A stretch of DNA of 64,000 bases from Azorinus chamasolen (lineage: Eukaryota > Mollusca > Bivalvia > Cardiida > Solecurtidae), in the NCBI GenBank assembly GCA_963576725.1, contig OY755247.1:15936526-16000525 (forward strand), read 5' to 3'. The translations under genes were made by a program, and so were the position numbers. The notes below the pieces were generated by a model. It made no database searches, had not been told where the DNA came from, and saw only the letters and a list, made by a program, of their open reading frames with translations. Of the stretch, positions 9,546-20,010 are shown in pieces (the first letter of the stretch is position 1; every line of letters begins with the position of its first letter).

Positions 9546-10082
9546 ACGTTCCGCACGATGTCCTGGATACTCGCGTGCCTGTAACTGAACAATTGGAACT
9601 GGGGTGGGGAGCACTTGTTTACCTGTACTGTAGTTGAAGAAAATCGTGGTGTGTTTTGGTAAATTGATAAAAAAATCAATCATAAAATGGATAAAATACT
9701 GATTGCTGGAAGCTCTAGACATTTGTTACGGTAAGATATTGTTTTCTTATGGTATTTACAAAAATGACAGTGGTCTAAAGTAATTATATTAACATACTGT
9801 TACATGTACATTATCGTCCAGTGACCAGACGACAGCACACCCACAGGGCACCGTCACACTAAATTATGAACCTCGACAGAAAAAATGTATGAACACTAGA
9901 TATATAAATATATATTCATTTAGTATAGAATAAGTACTGTTACTGTTTTACATGAAGATACAAAAAAAATGAATGTTTTGCATATATTTTAGTGTTATTG
10001 TTGTTTTTGATGAGTCAATGTGGAGAATGGCGTGAGTGCCATCGAGGTGACCTATCATAGAGTAAAGATGCTGTATTTTCGT
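9546..10082. other. No feature recognised
   Basis: I see no hairpin core, array or credible coding frame in this stretch. Confidence 0.4.
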
Positions 10083-10312
10083 TTAACACTTTCCTCAATA
10101 AATACGCCTTTCTACGCCTCTGTAATAACCACTTCTTGAAACCATTGTGATAAATAGAGCATTTGCTCCTATATGAGCAAATGCTCTATTTATCACAATA
10201 GTTTCAAGCTACAAAATTCTAAAATTTTACTTTTCTCTAGTAAAATGCTCCTTTTGGATAGATTTATTCAAAGAGGTTGGGTCTAAAAATAGCCTATGGA
10301 GGAATGTGTTAA
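10083..10312 (+). mobile_element. MITE-B, TTAA both sides
   Basis: TTAA at 10083 and 10309. TIR-like ends ACTTTCCTCAATAAATACGC / CCTATGGAGGAATGTG and the GATAAATAGAGCATTTGCTC stem, whose tip is CTATATG. Confidence 0.9.
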
Positions 10313-10399
10313 ACATGTAGATCTATAGTTCTTTATTTATATTTGTATGTTAATGAATTCCCGAGAATTTGTCAGCATTCGCGAGCGATCAACAATAGA

Positions 10400-10665
10400 A
10401 CAGTTCTTTGTCAGGCAGACTTAGGAAAGGAAACACGATTCAAGTCCAAAACCTTCCATCTGGCTATCAGGATAATTATTAGCAAAAAAATACATCCCAC
10501 GTTTGTTCCTTTCCACCAAGCGTATAAATGGGTACCTGTGAGGGAAATAAGCCAATGTGCCATGGCTGCTTGGGCACCGACTGTTAATGGCCGATTTATA
10601 ACCGAGTGATCAGGGGGTAAATTGTAAAGTCGGGAGAATATGTACATGTATATAGTTCCAGACTA
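10400..10665 (+). repeat. Possible SINE-related sequence
   Basis: AAATGGGTACCTGTGAGGG..GCC..GGCTGC at about 10526 is shared with the SINE at 13166. Upstream, GATTCAAGTCC at about 10438 is a B-box-like motif. The head is too diverged for an A-box call. Confidence 0.4.
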
Positions 10666-10954
10666 TAAACCTCACCTTTACTGCCAGTTTCACACGGACA
10701 ACATAGAAACAAACAACTCGGTCAAAACTCGTTGAAAACAAAGGACAGGATGTGATGTGACGTCAGACGTCATATCGTACGCAAGTGTTTGTAAACTTTG
10801 ATAAGTCACAAAGTCTCATGCCTTACTTTATTTATTATATAACTAAACATGTACATCGAATTTGCTGGATGTAGGGCACTGCGGCACCAGATAGGACAGT
10901 TTCGAGTTTAGGGCACTGCGAAATATAGACCATGTAGCCCCAAAGGCGAAAACG

Positions 10955-11147
10955 AGAGGAAAACCTCTCTATAACGACCACAAATTTATGTTAATTAGTT
11001 GGTATTTAGGACAGGTGGCTGCTTAAAGCAAGGTAAAATTAAAACAGAATATTCTGTTTTACTTTCACATTGCTTTAAGCAACTACCAGCATTTAACACA
11101 AAATACTTGATGTAATGTAGTGTCCATTATAGAGAGGTTTTACTGTA
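10955..11147. mobile_element. MITE-C
   Basis: AAACCTCTCTATAACGACCA and TTATAGAGAGGTTTTACTGT are the ends. Core arms ACAGGTGGCTGCTTAAAGC / GCTTTAAGCAACTACC. The hairpin tip has lost the common apex. Confidence 0.85.
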
Positions 11148-11189
11148 TGTCATCAATCAAATGATGTATTTCATACGTAGAAATAAGGC

Positions 11190-11312
11190 GGTGGTCACGT
11201 GACTTCTACATTATAAAATAATTTCATGATGATGTAGTAAGCAACCACCTGCTTATAAAGACACCAATGTTTATTCATTAAGTGGTCGCATTAGTGGGTT
11301 TCTACTGTATAT
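11190..11312. mobile_element. MITE-C2 right half
   Basis: TAAGCAACCACCTGC..AAGTGGTCGCATTAGTGG..TACTGTA is the right arm and terminus. The left arm is largely replaced. Confidence 0.65.
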
Positions 11313-11337
11313 ACAGTGTTACGTGGCAAGCTAAAGA

Positions 11338-11412
11338 GTGGTTACAACTTACAAGATAGGGTTTGGTGGAGAAATGAAGATTTTAGTACTTGAGTACGCA
11401 CGTTTATCTGTT
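11338..11412. mobile_element. F-family right half
   Basis: ATAGGGTTTGGTGGAGAAATG..TTAGTACTTGAGTACGCAC..TATCTGTTGCTCTG is the right arm and end of F. Confidence 0.65.
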
Positions 11413-11423
11413 GCTCTGCTGAT

Positions 11424-11950
11424 TTACTGTAAAACCCACAGGTGCCCATCGCATGCTGTCTCAACAACAACTCCATCACAAATACATTATTTTTTTTATC
11501 ACTTGTCATAAGTATCTAAAACATACCAAAATATAGTTTTCTGACCAAACCAGAAAAATAAAAAAACAACAACATTTTTTTCGCGACCACCCCCGCTCTA
11601 AATAAAACTTATTCTATAGAGCAAGGGTGTTCGCGAAAAAAATCATTCTTTTGGGTTGGGTCTGAAAACTATCTTTAGGCAAGTTTAGATACTTATGACA
11701 TTTGATTAAAAAATTAATGTATTGAGTTGTTGTTTTTGAGACATAGCATGTGAAGGGCACCTGTGGTAAAACCCTTCAAATGCGACCACAAAACGGTATA
11801 AATCTGGGAAATAAAGTCGGTAGTAGCTTAATATAGGTCGAAAGTAATGTAGAAAGCTCCCTATAGAAGATTTCTGCATTACATTCAGCCTGCATTAAGC
11901 ATAAATTTTCTTTTTTAGAGACATCCATGTTTATATTCGTTCAGTGTTCA
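11424..11950. mobile_element. MITE-C2 split by a hAT-like MITE
   Basis: ACTGTAAAACC before the insertion joins CTTCAAATGCGACCAC after it to make a C2 left terminus. The hairpin GGTAGTAGCTTAATAT..GCATTAAGC follows at 11820-11900, and a worn right end is near 11945. Confidence 0.65.
11437..11765. mobile_element. hAT-like MITE with 8-bp target duplication
   Basis: The 329-bp element has 11-bp perfect ends, CACAGGTGCCC / GGGCACCTGTG, flanked by GTAAAACC on both sides (11429-11436 and 11766-11773). Nearly the whole element is a foldback, with a tip stem TCGCGACCACCCCCGCTCTA..TAGAGCAAGGGTGTTCGCGA. An 8-bp duplication is typical of hAT (also P) transposons. No transposase is encoded. Confidence 0.8.
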
Positions 11951-12144
11951 CTTCAAATGTAGAGGTTCTGAAAATGCAACGTTTAATAGCAGAGGCGATG
12001 AAATAACCCTGGTATAAGAATTTACCAGGAAAGATAATCCTGTTACCACTAGGTCTTTTTTTCTGAGAATTAACTCCCTTCTTAACTTTATTGTCGTCTG
12101 CAAACTTTCAATCTTTGAACTTCCTTCTTTTTTCACAAGCGTGG

Positions 12145-12382
12145 TTAACCCTTTCTCTGTTCTATATGTGTACCCAATTTCAATAACTACTGTATATTCA
12201 CTGGCACAATAGATATAATATGGAAGGTGGAACATTGTAACCATTTTAGACAGTACAGAAACAGATATTTCGAATTCCATTAGCAAACAGAGCAGGCTCT
12301 GATCATACCGCTCCTATATCTCATCTTGGTCTACTCTGTTTACGAATGCGTGATGAAGCGTTTATATGAAGGAAAGGTTTAA
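12145..12382 (+). mobile_element. MITE-A2
   Basis: TTAA at 12145 and 12379. The long arm has TGGAAGGTGGAACATTGTAA. The hairpin is shortened (ATCATACCGCTCCTATATC). Its right TTAA is also the left TTAA of the next MITE-B. Confidence 0.85.
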
Positions 12383-12607
12383 CCCTTTCCTCCATAAATA
12401 CGCCTTTCTACGACTCTGTAAAAGCCACTTTATGAAACCATTGTGATAAATAGAGCATTTGCTCATATAGGAGCAAATTCTGTATTTATCACAATGGTTT
12501 CATTCTACAAAATTCTAAAAAATATCTTTTCTCTAGTTAATGCTCCTTTTTGGTAGATTTATTAAAAGTGGTTGGATCTAAAAATAGCCTATGGAGGAAA
12601 GGGTTAA
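12379..12607 (+). mobile_element. MITE-B sharing its left TTAA with MITE-A2
   Basis: CCCTTTCCTCCATAAATACG..CTATGGAGGAAAGGG lies between TTAA sites at 12379 and 12604. The core hairpin has one arm mutated (GCAAATTCTGTATTTATC). Confidence 0.9.
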
Positions 12608-12696
12608 ACAGGCTGTATCCTAATGAGATGTTGAGCACCAGGATCCAAACTGTTTTCAAATGTGATCCCAGAAGCGTTCAAGACATCGAAATAGTA

Positions 12697-12899
12697 CAGT
12701 AAAACCCCTCTATAACGGCTACTAAAGTGTGTTAATTATTTGGTATTTAGGGCAGGTGACCGCTTAGAGCAAGGTGAGAGTAAAACATAACGATCATTTA
12801 GGAGCGTTTTGTTTTACTTTCACCTTGCTTTAAGCAGCCATCTGCTTTTAACACAAATACTTGATGTGATTTAGTGGCCGTTATGGAGATGTTTTACTG
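12697..12899. mobile_element. MITE-C, complete with TA duplication
   Basis: TA precedes CAGTAAAACCCCTCTATAAC and follows GGAGATGTTTTACTG. Tip: CGATCATTTAGGAGCG, one side of the apex altered. Confidence 0.9.
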
Positions 12900-12905
12900 T
12901 ATACT

Positions 12906-13126
12906 TTTCTTCATGAATATTCATGTAAGAAATAATGACATCACGAATACTAATAAGACTTTTTTTTACAATGGCATACGAACGCAGGAATCGTAACCCA
13001 TGGCAGAAACTAGAATCAGATCTATATTATTTCATAAACAAACAATAGACCCTGATCAGACGGCCCTTCAAAAGCCGTATGATCTTGGTCTACGCTGTTT
13101 GCAAAAATATATGGAGTCACGGGTTG
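12906..13126 (+). mobile_element. MITE-A
   Basis: Long arm ATGAATATTCATGTAAGAAA..GACATCACGAATA..CAGAAAC, then the hairpin GACGGCCCTTCAAAAGCCGT and a right end GGAGTCACGGGTT without TTAA. Confidence 0.8.
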
Positions 13127-13165
13127 ATGTGTGTCCAACAGTGCAACCGCCCCGACAGATAACAG

Positions 13166-13475
13166 AGGTGTGCGGTGGTCTAGTGGTAACTCGCTTGACT
13201 ACTAATCCGGAGGTCCGGGGTTCAAATCGGTCTCTCCCGGAAATTTCAGAGACGCTTTTCAGTGTCTCCCGCCCGCACCGCCTCCCCCCACCCCCACCCC
13301 ACCCCCAGGGGTTAAAATGGGTACCTGTGAGGGTCACTAGCCGGTACTGCGGCTGCATGATTGCGCCATATGTTAGCAGTGCTCAATAGTGTAGGCGAAT
13401 GACTCAATGACAAGGGAAGTAAATGTACAGTCGGCTGAGCGGTCCTTTGGACTGAAAGTAAACTTTAACTAGGTT
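13166..13475 (+). repeat. tRNA-derived SINE
   Basis: The head GTGGTCTAGTGGTAAC (13175-13190) fits a tRNA A-box and GGTTCAAATC (13219-13228) a B-box, with tRNA-like spacing, so an internal Pol III promoter of tRNA ancestry is likely. The body has a C-rich tract (about 13280-13305), then GGGTACCTGTGAGGG..CTAGCC..GGCTGC shared with the sequence near 10526. The tail CTGAGCGGTCCTTTGGACTG ends the unit. The tRNA part does not look like a functional tRNA gene. Confidence 0.7.
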
Positions 13476-13727
13476 TTTTATAACACATTTCTTTGAATGC
13501 TATTATAAACTTCATCTGCATTGTCAGTGAGACATGCTATGTTGACAGAAGAAAATAATTCGAATGTACACGAATTAGTATAGGCTATGAATACAGTAAA
13601 TTTAGAAAAGTCTATAACCTATTGGGATGTGTTATTCCAGGTATTTCCTACCAAGCAAATTATGCTTAATACTGTCATTCGTTTAGCAATTACTCGGAAC
13701 AGAAATTCTAGTAGAATTTTTTTAGAT

Positions 13728-13852
13728 ACTTTTAGGCAGGTGGCTGCTTAATGCAAGATGAAAGTCATGCAGAAAGCTTCCACCAGTCCTTTTCCCAAGC
13801 CCGATATTTATTCTAACTTTAACGTCAGGTTAAGAGGGGTTTAACTGTATTT
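13728..13852. mobile_element. MITE-C3 with internal deletion
   Basis: The left arm GGCAGGTGGCTGCTTAATGC..GTCATGCAGAAAGC is followed directly by CCCGATATTTATTC..GAGGGGTTTAACTGTA. The right hairpin arm is deleted. Confidence 0.75.
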
Positions 13853-14059
13853 TCCTATTAAGCAAATTATGTTTAGCAATAACTTGGAGCTTCAAGGTGC
13901 ACGTCATCCAGCGAATGAAATTGTCTTAGAAAGATTAGGAAAAACGAAAAAAGAGAACACGAATGCTATCTTGATTTTCTGGAGATAAGACGAATTTCTA
14001 TAATGAGAAAACAGTTACAATTAGTGTAGATTGTCAACATTGATACATAGTAAATCTCT

Positions 14060-14258
14060 TTAACCCTTTCGCCGCCGAATGAATTTTGTCTGCTAAGATT
14101 ATCATCTGTTTCAGGTATCAAATTTGAATTGTCTTCGATTTTCTTTAAAAAAAACCCACAAGAAGAGTGTCAAACAGTTTAGATCTTGATGAGAAGCCGA
14201 GCTACTCGGCGTCTCATCTGGGTCCAAACTGTTTGCAAAGGTCATCACGGTTTTGCAT
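14060..14258 (+). mobile_element. E-family element
   Basis: TTAA then CCCTTTCGCCGCC at 14060. Core AACAGTTTAGATCTTGATGA..GCCGAGCTACTCGGCGTCTC is a 30-bp stem. The right TTAA is not preserved. Confidence 0.7.
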
Positions 14259-14299
14259 ATGGCAGAAAACACCACCCGGTATAATTATAGGTATTAAAG

Positions 14300-14350
14300 G
14301 CAGATGACAGCTTAATTCAGAATGCCAGTTATGTAGAAAGCTCTACATTA
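14300..14350. mobile_element. MITE-C2/C3 left arm fragment
   Basis: GGCAGATGACAGCTTAATTC..TATGTAGAAAGCTC is one hairpin arm only. Confidence 0.45.
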
Positions 14351-14704
14351 GACCGCGGTTGCCACGCATCAGGGAAAAGTCAGGGAAGTTGATTTGTTTC
14401 AAGTTCAGGGAATTGTCAGGGAAATTGACGTACGTACAGCACGCGCAACTCCTCATAATTATATACACCGATGGGAGTATTAAAAATTTTACTCTTAAAC
14501 TTTCACATAATTTTATTCACAACGCTAACGTGAAAAAGGCATTTTTGCTGCCATTATATTTACCAGAAGTATGGGATTTTGAAATTTTCGTCACTATATC
14601 ACATATAGTGAAAAGTGCTTGATTTACAGTCAATATCGCCACGGGTACCTGTGTCCTATGAACGAAATTCTCACGCTACTTCAATATTATTTATTTTTTT
14701 TGTC

Positions 14705-14880
14705 TTAACCTTTTCACCGCCAAATAAATACGATCGGTTAAAGTAAGATCGTCGTCTGCATCGGGTTTCAAAGCGCATCTATCTTAACCATCTTTACACT
14801 AATTTGATTAGTGTTTAATTGTTTGGATCCTGCTGAGAAGCCGAGTTAATTGATGCCTTAAATGGATCCCAACTGTTTAT
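14705..14880 (+). mobile_element. Degraded E-family element
   Basis: TTAACCTTTTCACCGCC start and TGTTTGGATCCTGCTGAG..AACTGTTTATAC hairpin arms. The tip is altered. Confidence 0.6.
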
Positions 14881-14881
14881 A

Positions 14882-15082
14882 CAGTAAAACCTCTCTATAA
14901 CGGCCACAAAATCCTGTTAATTAGTTGGTATTTAGGGCAGGTGGGCTGGATGCTTAAAGCAATGTGATAGTAAAACAGAACGCTCCTATAGGAGCGTTCT
15001 GTTTTACTTTCACATTGCTTTAAGCAGCCACCTGCCTTTAACCCAAATACTTGATGTAATTTAGTGGCCGTTTATATTATTG
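14882..15082. mobile_element. MITE-C with exact GCTCCTATAGGAGC apex
   Basis: TA/CAGTAAAACCTCTCTATAAC left end. Arms TGCTTAAAGCAATGTGATAG..AACG and complement around the apex at 14992. The right end is worn (GGCCGTTTATATTATTGTA). Confidence 0.9.
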
Positions 15083-15169
15083 TATATTTTATCGCGGAAT
15101 CGCCTTATATCAGCGAAAGAATTGACTAGCGCAACACCCCGAGATGCCCCTTTAAATCGATCGCTTAAT

Positions 15170-15350
15170 AAATAATATGGATGTCTTTTAAGACAAGTGG
15201 TAGCTTAATGCAGGAAGAAAAGTAATACGGAAAGCTCTTATGTGAGCTTTCTGCATAACTTTCGTCTTGCATTAAGCTACCACCTGTCTTAACGAGCCAA
15301 TGTGATAGCCTACCCCTTTTCGGTGGTCGTATTAGAGGGGTTTTACTGTA
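15170..15350. mobile_element. MITE-C2
   Basis: Arms AAGACAAGTGGTAGCTTAAT / ATTAAGCTACCACCTGTCTT. Right end GGTGGTCGTATTAGAGGGGT then TTACTGTA. Left end not clear. Confidence 0.75.
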
Positions 15351-15654
15351 TCTTGAACTGTGAACCCTTGTTTTGTTTTGAAAATGACAAAAAACATTAA
15401 TTATTATTTACTTAATTTAAATGCACTTATGCGTACCATGCACAAGCTAACTTTACTGATTGTTGGAGACCATCGTTCTCTTTATCAGTTCATTAAGATC
15501 ACAAATCCAATTCTGCTCACTAAAAACCACCAACACCTTCAAAGATAAATGTCGTCTGCAGAAGGTGTCTGCTTTTTATAATAATAAGAGTTGAAGCTAG
15601 TTTGGCGATGTGTGTTCATAAACTCCTATCTCGCTGTCCGCGGACCGACTCGCA

Positions 15655-15730
15655 TTTTCACACAGTTTGGATCCAGATGAGACACCGGGACTCTTCTGCG
15701 TCTCATCTGGGTCCATGCTGTTTGCCACTC
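15655..15730. mobile_element. E hairpin core
   Basis: CAGTTTGGATCCAGATGAGA and TCTCATCTGGGTCCATGCTG flank a mutated tip. Confidence 0.6.
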
Positions 15731-15842
15731 TAAAGGTTTGATCGAATCGGAAGTAGTCAAAATTGCACCGATTCAAATTTGAGCAGACATTATTTTTTCG
15801 TAGCTGGGTAAGAGTAAGGGCTTATCATGCTAATCGTGACCC

Positions 15843-16020
15843 GGGTCCATGCTTATAAAGCTTTTAGTTGAGTCTGGGTTCGTTCTCAAGCTTTTGATTG
15901 GTCAGATTTGAGTTCTCAAGCTTTTGATTGGTCAGATTTGAGCCAGAGGCTCAAATCTGACCAATCAAAAACTTGAGAACGAACTCAGACTCAACTAAAA
16001 GTTTTATAAGCATGGACCCT
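15843..16020. repeat. G foldback with duplicated left-arm block
   Basis: GGGTCCATGCTTATAAAGC..GCATGGACCC ends. TTGATTGGTCAGATTTGAG occurs twice in the left arm but its complement once in the right. Confidence 0.9.
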
Positions 16021-16042
16021 GACTTGTATTTACTAATATATA

Positions 16043-16095
16043 ACCTTGATCGAGATGAGATAAGGGAACTCGTTCTCACATCAGGATCGAAGACT
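16043..16095. mobile_element. E-like hairpin fragment
   Basis: GATCGAGATGAGATAAGGGA..TCGTTCTCACATCAGGATC is a worn E-type stem. Confidence 0.4.
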
Positions 16096-16407
16096 TTTTC
16101 AAACGTTTGAATACTTCGGAGGCAAGAAAAACTGCCCCAGATTGCATTTTTAGCATGAATTATTTTCAGCCTGATAAGAAATCTTGCTGATCAGAAATCT
16201 GGCTCACATTTGTAAGCAGCCGATAAACGAGACGCGAAAATAACCCGGTGTTTTATCAGGATCTATATTTATAAGCTAATTTGACAATCACACTATTAAC
16301 ACACACACGCAAAACGACACACCGGACATCAATAATATAGCCTAATAGCAGCAGCAACACGTTTACAAACGTTAGAGGAAAACATCTAAAAGTAATAGAA
16401 GGGGGAT

Positions 16408-16592
16408 ACAGTAAAAAACCCCATCTAAACCGGATAAACATATTAGAATCAATGCAGGTCTTATAGACAGGTAGCAGCTTAATGCACGATGAAAGTCATG
16501 CAAAAAGCTCCATTGGAAGCAACCCCTTGCCTAAAAAAGATACACATTCTTCTTTAAATATTAAAATTCTGGATTAGAGTTTTTATATTGTA
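16408..16592. mobile_element. MITE-C3 with internal deletion
   Basis: CAGTAAAAAACCCCATCTAA left end, AGGTAGCAGCTTAATGCACG arm, most of the right arm lost, right end TTAGAGTTTTTATATTGTA. Confidence 0.7.
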
Positions 16593-16669
16593 CTGAGCAG
16601 ACGACAGTTTCCGCTGTAGAATAGAGGTCAACAAGGGTCGTTGTAATCAGTGCTCTTGTATACTTACAG

Positions 16670-16870
16670 TGTGGGACACGAGTCACTGATGTCATTGCAA
16701 ACAGTGTAGACCCAGATGAGAGGGCTCATAGAGGAACCCTCTCATCAGTGTCTGCACTGTTTGTCATGTCACACTTTTCTTTAAAATAATCCACAAACAT
16801 TCACTATAAACTTGGCCTGTTTGAATTTTGGAATAGTCCATTTGAAACTTGAAACGTTACAAGGGTTAAC
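16670..16870 (+). mobile_element. D-family element
   Basis: Core CAAACAGTGTAGACCCAGAT..GAGGGCTCATAGAGGAACCC..GTGTCTGCACTGTTTG. The downstream tail TGGAATAGTCCAT is shared with the copy at 47849. Ends GGGTTAAC. Confidence 0.75.
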
Positions 16871-16979
16871 GTGATAAAAGATACAATTAAGTAACATGCC
16901 GTCTGGTATTAGTTAACACTGAATGCGACCTAGTGGAAAAAAACTTAAGGCATATCGTAACGAGAGAAGGTACATTCGA

Positions 16980-17050
16980 GTTATGAAAACAGTGAAAACC
17001 CAGACAAGTTGTCTAGTCGGTGGCGTGATATCCAAGCAGGGTCTACACTG
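16980..17050. mobile_element. D-like hairpin fragment
   Basis: AACAGTGAAAACCCAGACAA and GCAGGGTCTACACTG flank a replaced tip. Confidence 0.4.
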
Positions 17051-17375
17051 ACTGACACACACACACCTTGAGAAATTACGTAATCTGGATTTGTGCTCTA
17101 TTATGTATGTTGGATTAAACATTAGGATGTGAGTCTTCGAAATATTACGTGCACATTTCAAAGTTGACCATTTATATATGAAGTAGGTTTTGTCTGCAAA
17201 AAGTGTCATTTGTTACACTTCTCAAAGTGCAATTTGTCTCCCATCTTGTATAGCCGTGTCTTCGTGTTAAACAGTTTGAATCATTATGTGATACCGGGTA
17301 GTCGATGTGTCATCTAGATCTAGATTACTTCCAATTGTCATCACAAATGTGTCCATAGTTGTTATTAAAGTGTTA

Positions 17376-17737
17376 CAGTTCTCCCTCTCTACAACGACAC
17401 CCTTTGGGATACGAATATTGTATGTGTTGTTCAGAGGGAGTTGTTATACGGAGGGAAAATCAAACATAATTAGCTTGTTTGCAGATCCCCAGATAAGGTG
17501 TATTTCGAGAACTAAAAGCGTTATGCCTCAATCAAACCCTTTGTTGTGACCACTCTTTAGAATCGTCACAAAGTGACGATTCTAAAGAGTGGTCACAACA
17601 TAGGGTTTGATGGAGGCATAAAGAAAATATGATGGAAAAAAGTTGTTTCTGGAGCCTTGTTGTTTCGGAAACAGTGACATGCGTTGTTGTAAGGAGGGAG
17701 TCGTTATTGAGAGGGCCGTTGTAGGGAGGGAGCACTG
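17376..17737. mobile_element. L element, 362 bp, complete
   Basis: TA flanks. Ends CAGTTCTCCCTCTCTACAAC and GTTGTAGGGAGGGAGCACTG. The centre carries the F-type hairpin: GTGACCACTCTTTAGAATCG and complement, stem about 45 bp. A second copy of identical length is at 54959. By eye they differ at roughly 12-15 positions. Confidence 0.9.
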
Positions 17738-17759
17738 TAACTAGCAGTCGCAACGTGAT

Positions 17760-17998
17760 TTAACCATTTGCTCCATAAATACGCATTTGCAAACAGAGTA
17801 GACCTAGATCAGACGGTTCCTATAGGAGCCGTCTGATCAGGGTCTGCTCTGTTTACTTATGATACAATAAAGATATGATTCTACAGTTTCTACCATGGCC
17901 GCCAATTCCCGTGTACAAGTGATATTATAACAATTACTTTGATTAATATTCATAATGTCATTAGTTCTTACATAAATATTCATGGAGTAAAGAGTTAA
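17760..17998 (-). mobile_element. MITE-A, minus orientation, TTAA both sides
   Basis: TTAA at 17760 and 17995. Tip GGTTCCTATAGGAGCC. Long arm TTCTACAGTTTCTACCATGG..AATGTCATTAGTTCTTAC. Confidence 0.9.
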
Positions 17999-18443
17999 TA
18001 TCTGAATGGATACATACATTTACTTATTGGATTTTAACACATGTTTTGAAAGTAAGGAAGAACACAGTACAATTACGTCGAAACTATAAAGTGGAGTTGT
18101 GAAAAGTGATTACAGTGGAGAAACTGTTATTCTTTCCCGTTTATGCTTACGCGTGCGCAAACGATACGCAAACGATGCGCAAACTAAACGATAAACGATA
18201 TACCCGTTTGTGCATACAAACGCGTTTGTAAGCGGTTTTTGCGTATATAAGTGCGTTTCATTCGGCTACCTCTGCTATTATCGAGACCGATCAATTATAC
18301 GAAAAAGTAAAAAAACGAAAGGTATGGGGGAAAAGGGTATTTCATATATTGCTCAAAATAAAAGCCGAAATTGATATAACATGTCTAGGATTAGATAAAT
18401 CTAATGCTGTCCCTGACGTGTCAATAATCTCTCCAATTAACAC

Positions 18444-18645
18444 CCAATCAAACAATAGCTGACGATTTGAAGCTCCGCCCCAACAACTTATTCCAACACT
18501 ACCCTATCCAACTTTTATTAATTCGCCCGAACAAGCTCGTTATAATACGTGTGTCATTTTTCAAACAAACACCGGTCGAGATCAGTTTATCCAGAAATTC
18601 ATCCTGAAATCGGTTGCATCAGCCTATAATCTGGAATAAGTAAGT
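18444..18645 (+). promoter_or_regulatory. Promoter-like block and possible orphan 5' exon
   Basis: In order: CCAATCA (18444), GCTCCGCCCC (18472, a GC-box in reverse), TATAATAC (18541), then a donor-like GTAAGT at 18640. Together these look like a promoter and a short non-coding first exon lying inside the TIR element. No downstream exon is recognised. Assignment is inference. Confidence 0.25.
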
Positions 18646-18878
18646 TAACCAACGATTGACATTTGTACTTATATAGTCAAAACTACTTTCAGTTTAATTT
18701 TGTCTTGAATGAAAACGACTGACATCTCAATATTAGTAGTCATAGGCTTTACTTTTTGTTAGATTGACTCACTCTAAACTTTTCAAAATTTGTGCCATTA
18801 TCATAATTGGTGGCCAAATTCACACCTTAAATTTTACAATGTCTACTGATTGATCTATCATTAACTTCAGAAATTTGT

Positions 18879-18972
18879 CCCGTTTAAACAAACTGTTTGT
18901 GTTTTTGATACATATGAAGTATACAACACTGTGGTATACTTCATATCTATCAAAAACCACAAACAGTTTGGG
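18879..18972. repeat. Hairpin of about 95 bp
   Basis: AAACTGTTTGTGTTTTTGAT..CATATGAAGTATAC is mirrored by GTATACTTCATAT..ATCAAAAACCACAAACAGTT. The tip is AACACTGTG. It is not related to the other hairpin families here. Confidence 0.85.
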
Positions 18973-19548
18973 ACATATACATCCCCATATATATTATTTG
19001 TGGACTGGTCTGGTTTCATATATTTACAAATTTAAACAGTTTTCAATTTTGGTTTCTATAAATAAAAAGATATACTTAAATAATTCTGCTTTCAAAATTG
19101 AAAATGCTCGTCTTTGTTTTGGCACTGATTCAATTATCTGACTCCCTGGGCGCAATTAATACATTGCGAAGTTGTTAAAACAACATTCACAGTGTGGTGT
19201 CTTTAATCTGCATTGGACATTGTCACAACTTCCTGTCTTGCTTGATTGGTGACTCTGTAGGTGGTGGCTTACCCCAGTAATGTACACTTGGTGCTTGTTT
19301 ATCATGAATATTTATTAGCTGATTTTTTATGGTGAAAATGAAAGCAGGTTTTTGCTTTGGCTGAAACTATAGCTGGAATAAAACTATAAAAGGCACCCAA
19401 TTAACAATTCAGTAATCCAGAATTCCTTTTTTCCTTTTGATTTATGGTCAATATTGTCCATGTTCCAAAATGGCAAAAAGGATCATATTTATGATAAACT
19501 ATTTCCCTGATGAAAAATTATGTGTGAGTAAATCACTTCACGACTATA

Positions 19549-20010
19549 AACCCTTCACCCCACGTACGTGCCTGTTTATGTCAATGCAAACACAGTAGAC
19601 CCAGATCAAACGTAATGAAACAAATTTACAAACAGAGTAGATCCAGATCAAACAGCTTCTGTTGTAGCTCCCTGATCAATGAGCAGGGTCTTGTCGGTTT
19701 GCTTATGAAATAATATACGTACAATTACTGTCATAGCCAAACTTTCCTGTACTCATGTATTATTACAAAACTCGATCTCCATGAAATCATTATTTCTTAC
19801 ACAAATATTCATGGAGATCTAACGCCTTTTTTTTCAAAATGCTAATATTTCAAAGGGATCTTTGGCTCTGACAGAATCTATAGGATTAGATCAACAAAAT
19901 TTCATAAGCAAAAGAGCAGAAACTGATCAGATAGCTCCTACAGGAACTTCCGATCTGGATCTACTCTATTTGCAAACGCGCGTGAAGCCGTTTATATAAT
20001 ACGAGAAGGA
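19549..20010. mobile_element. Two decayed MITE-A copies inside the TIR element
   Basis: A minus copy (19549-19830) has a partly doubled hairpin base (CAAACACAGTAGACCCAGAT then CAAACAGAGTAGATCCAGAT) and ATCATTATTTCTTAC. A plus copy (19840-20010) has TTCATAAGCAAAAGAGCAG..GCTCCTACAGGAACTTCC. Shorter pieces lie at 19300-19385 and 20190-20260. Confidence 0.65.

Noticed and set aside
13166..13240. Genuine tRNA gene at the SINE head
   Set aside because: The body continues into SINE sequence without a terminator and the stems are imperfect.
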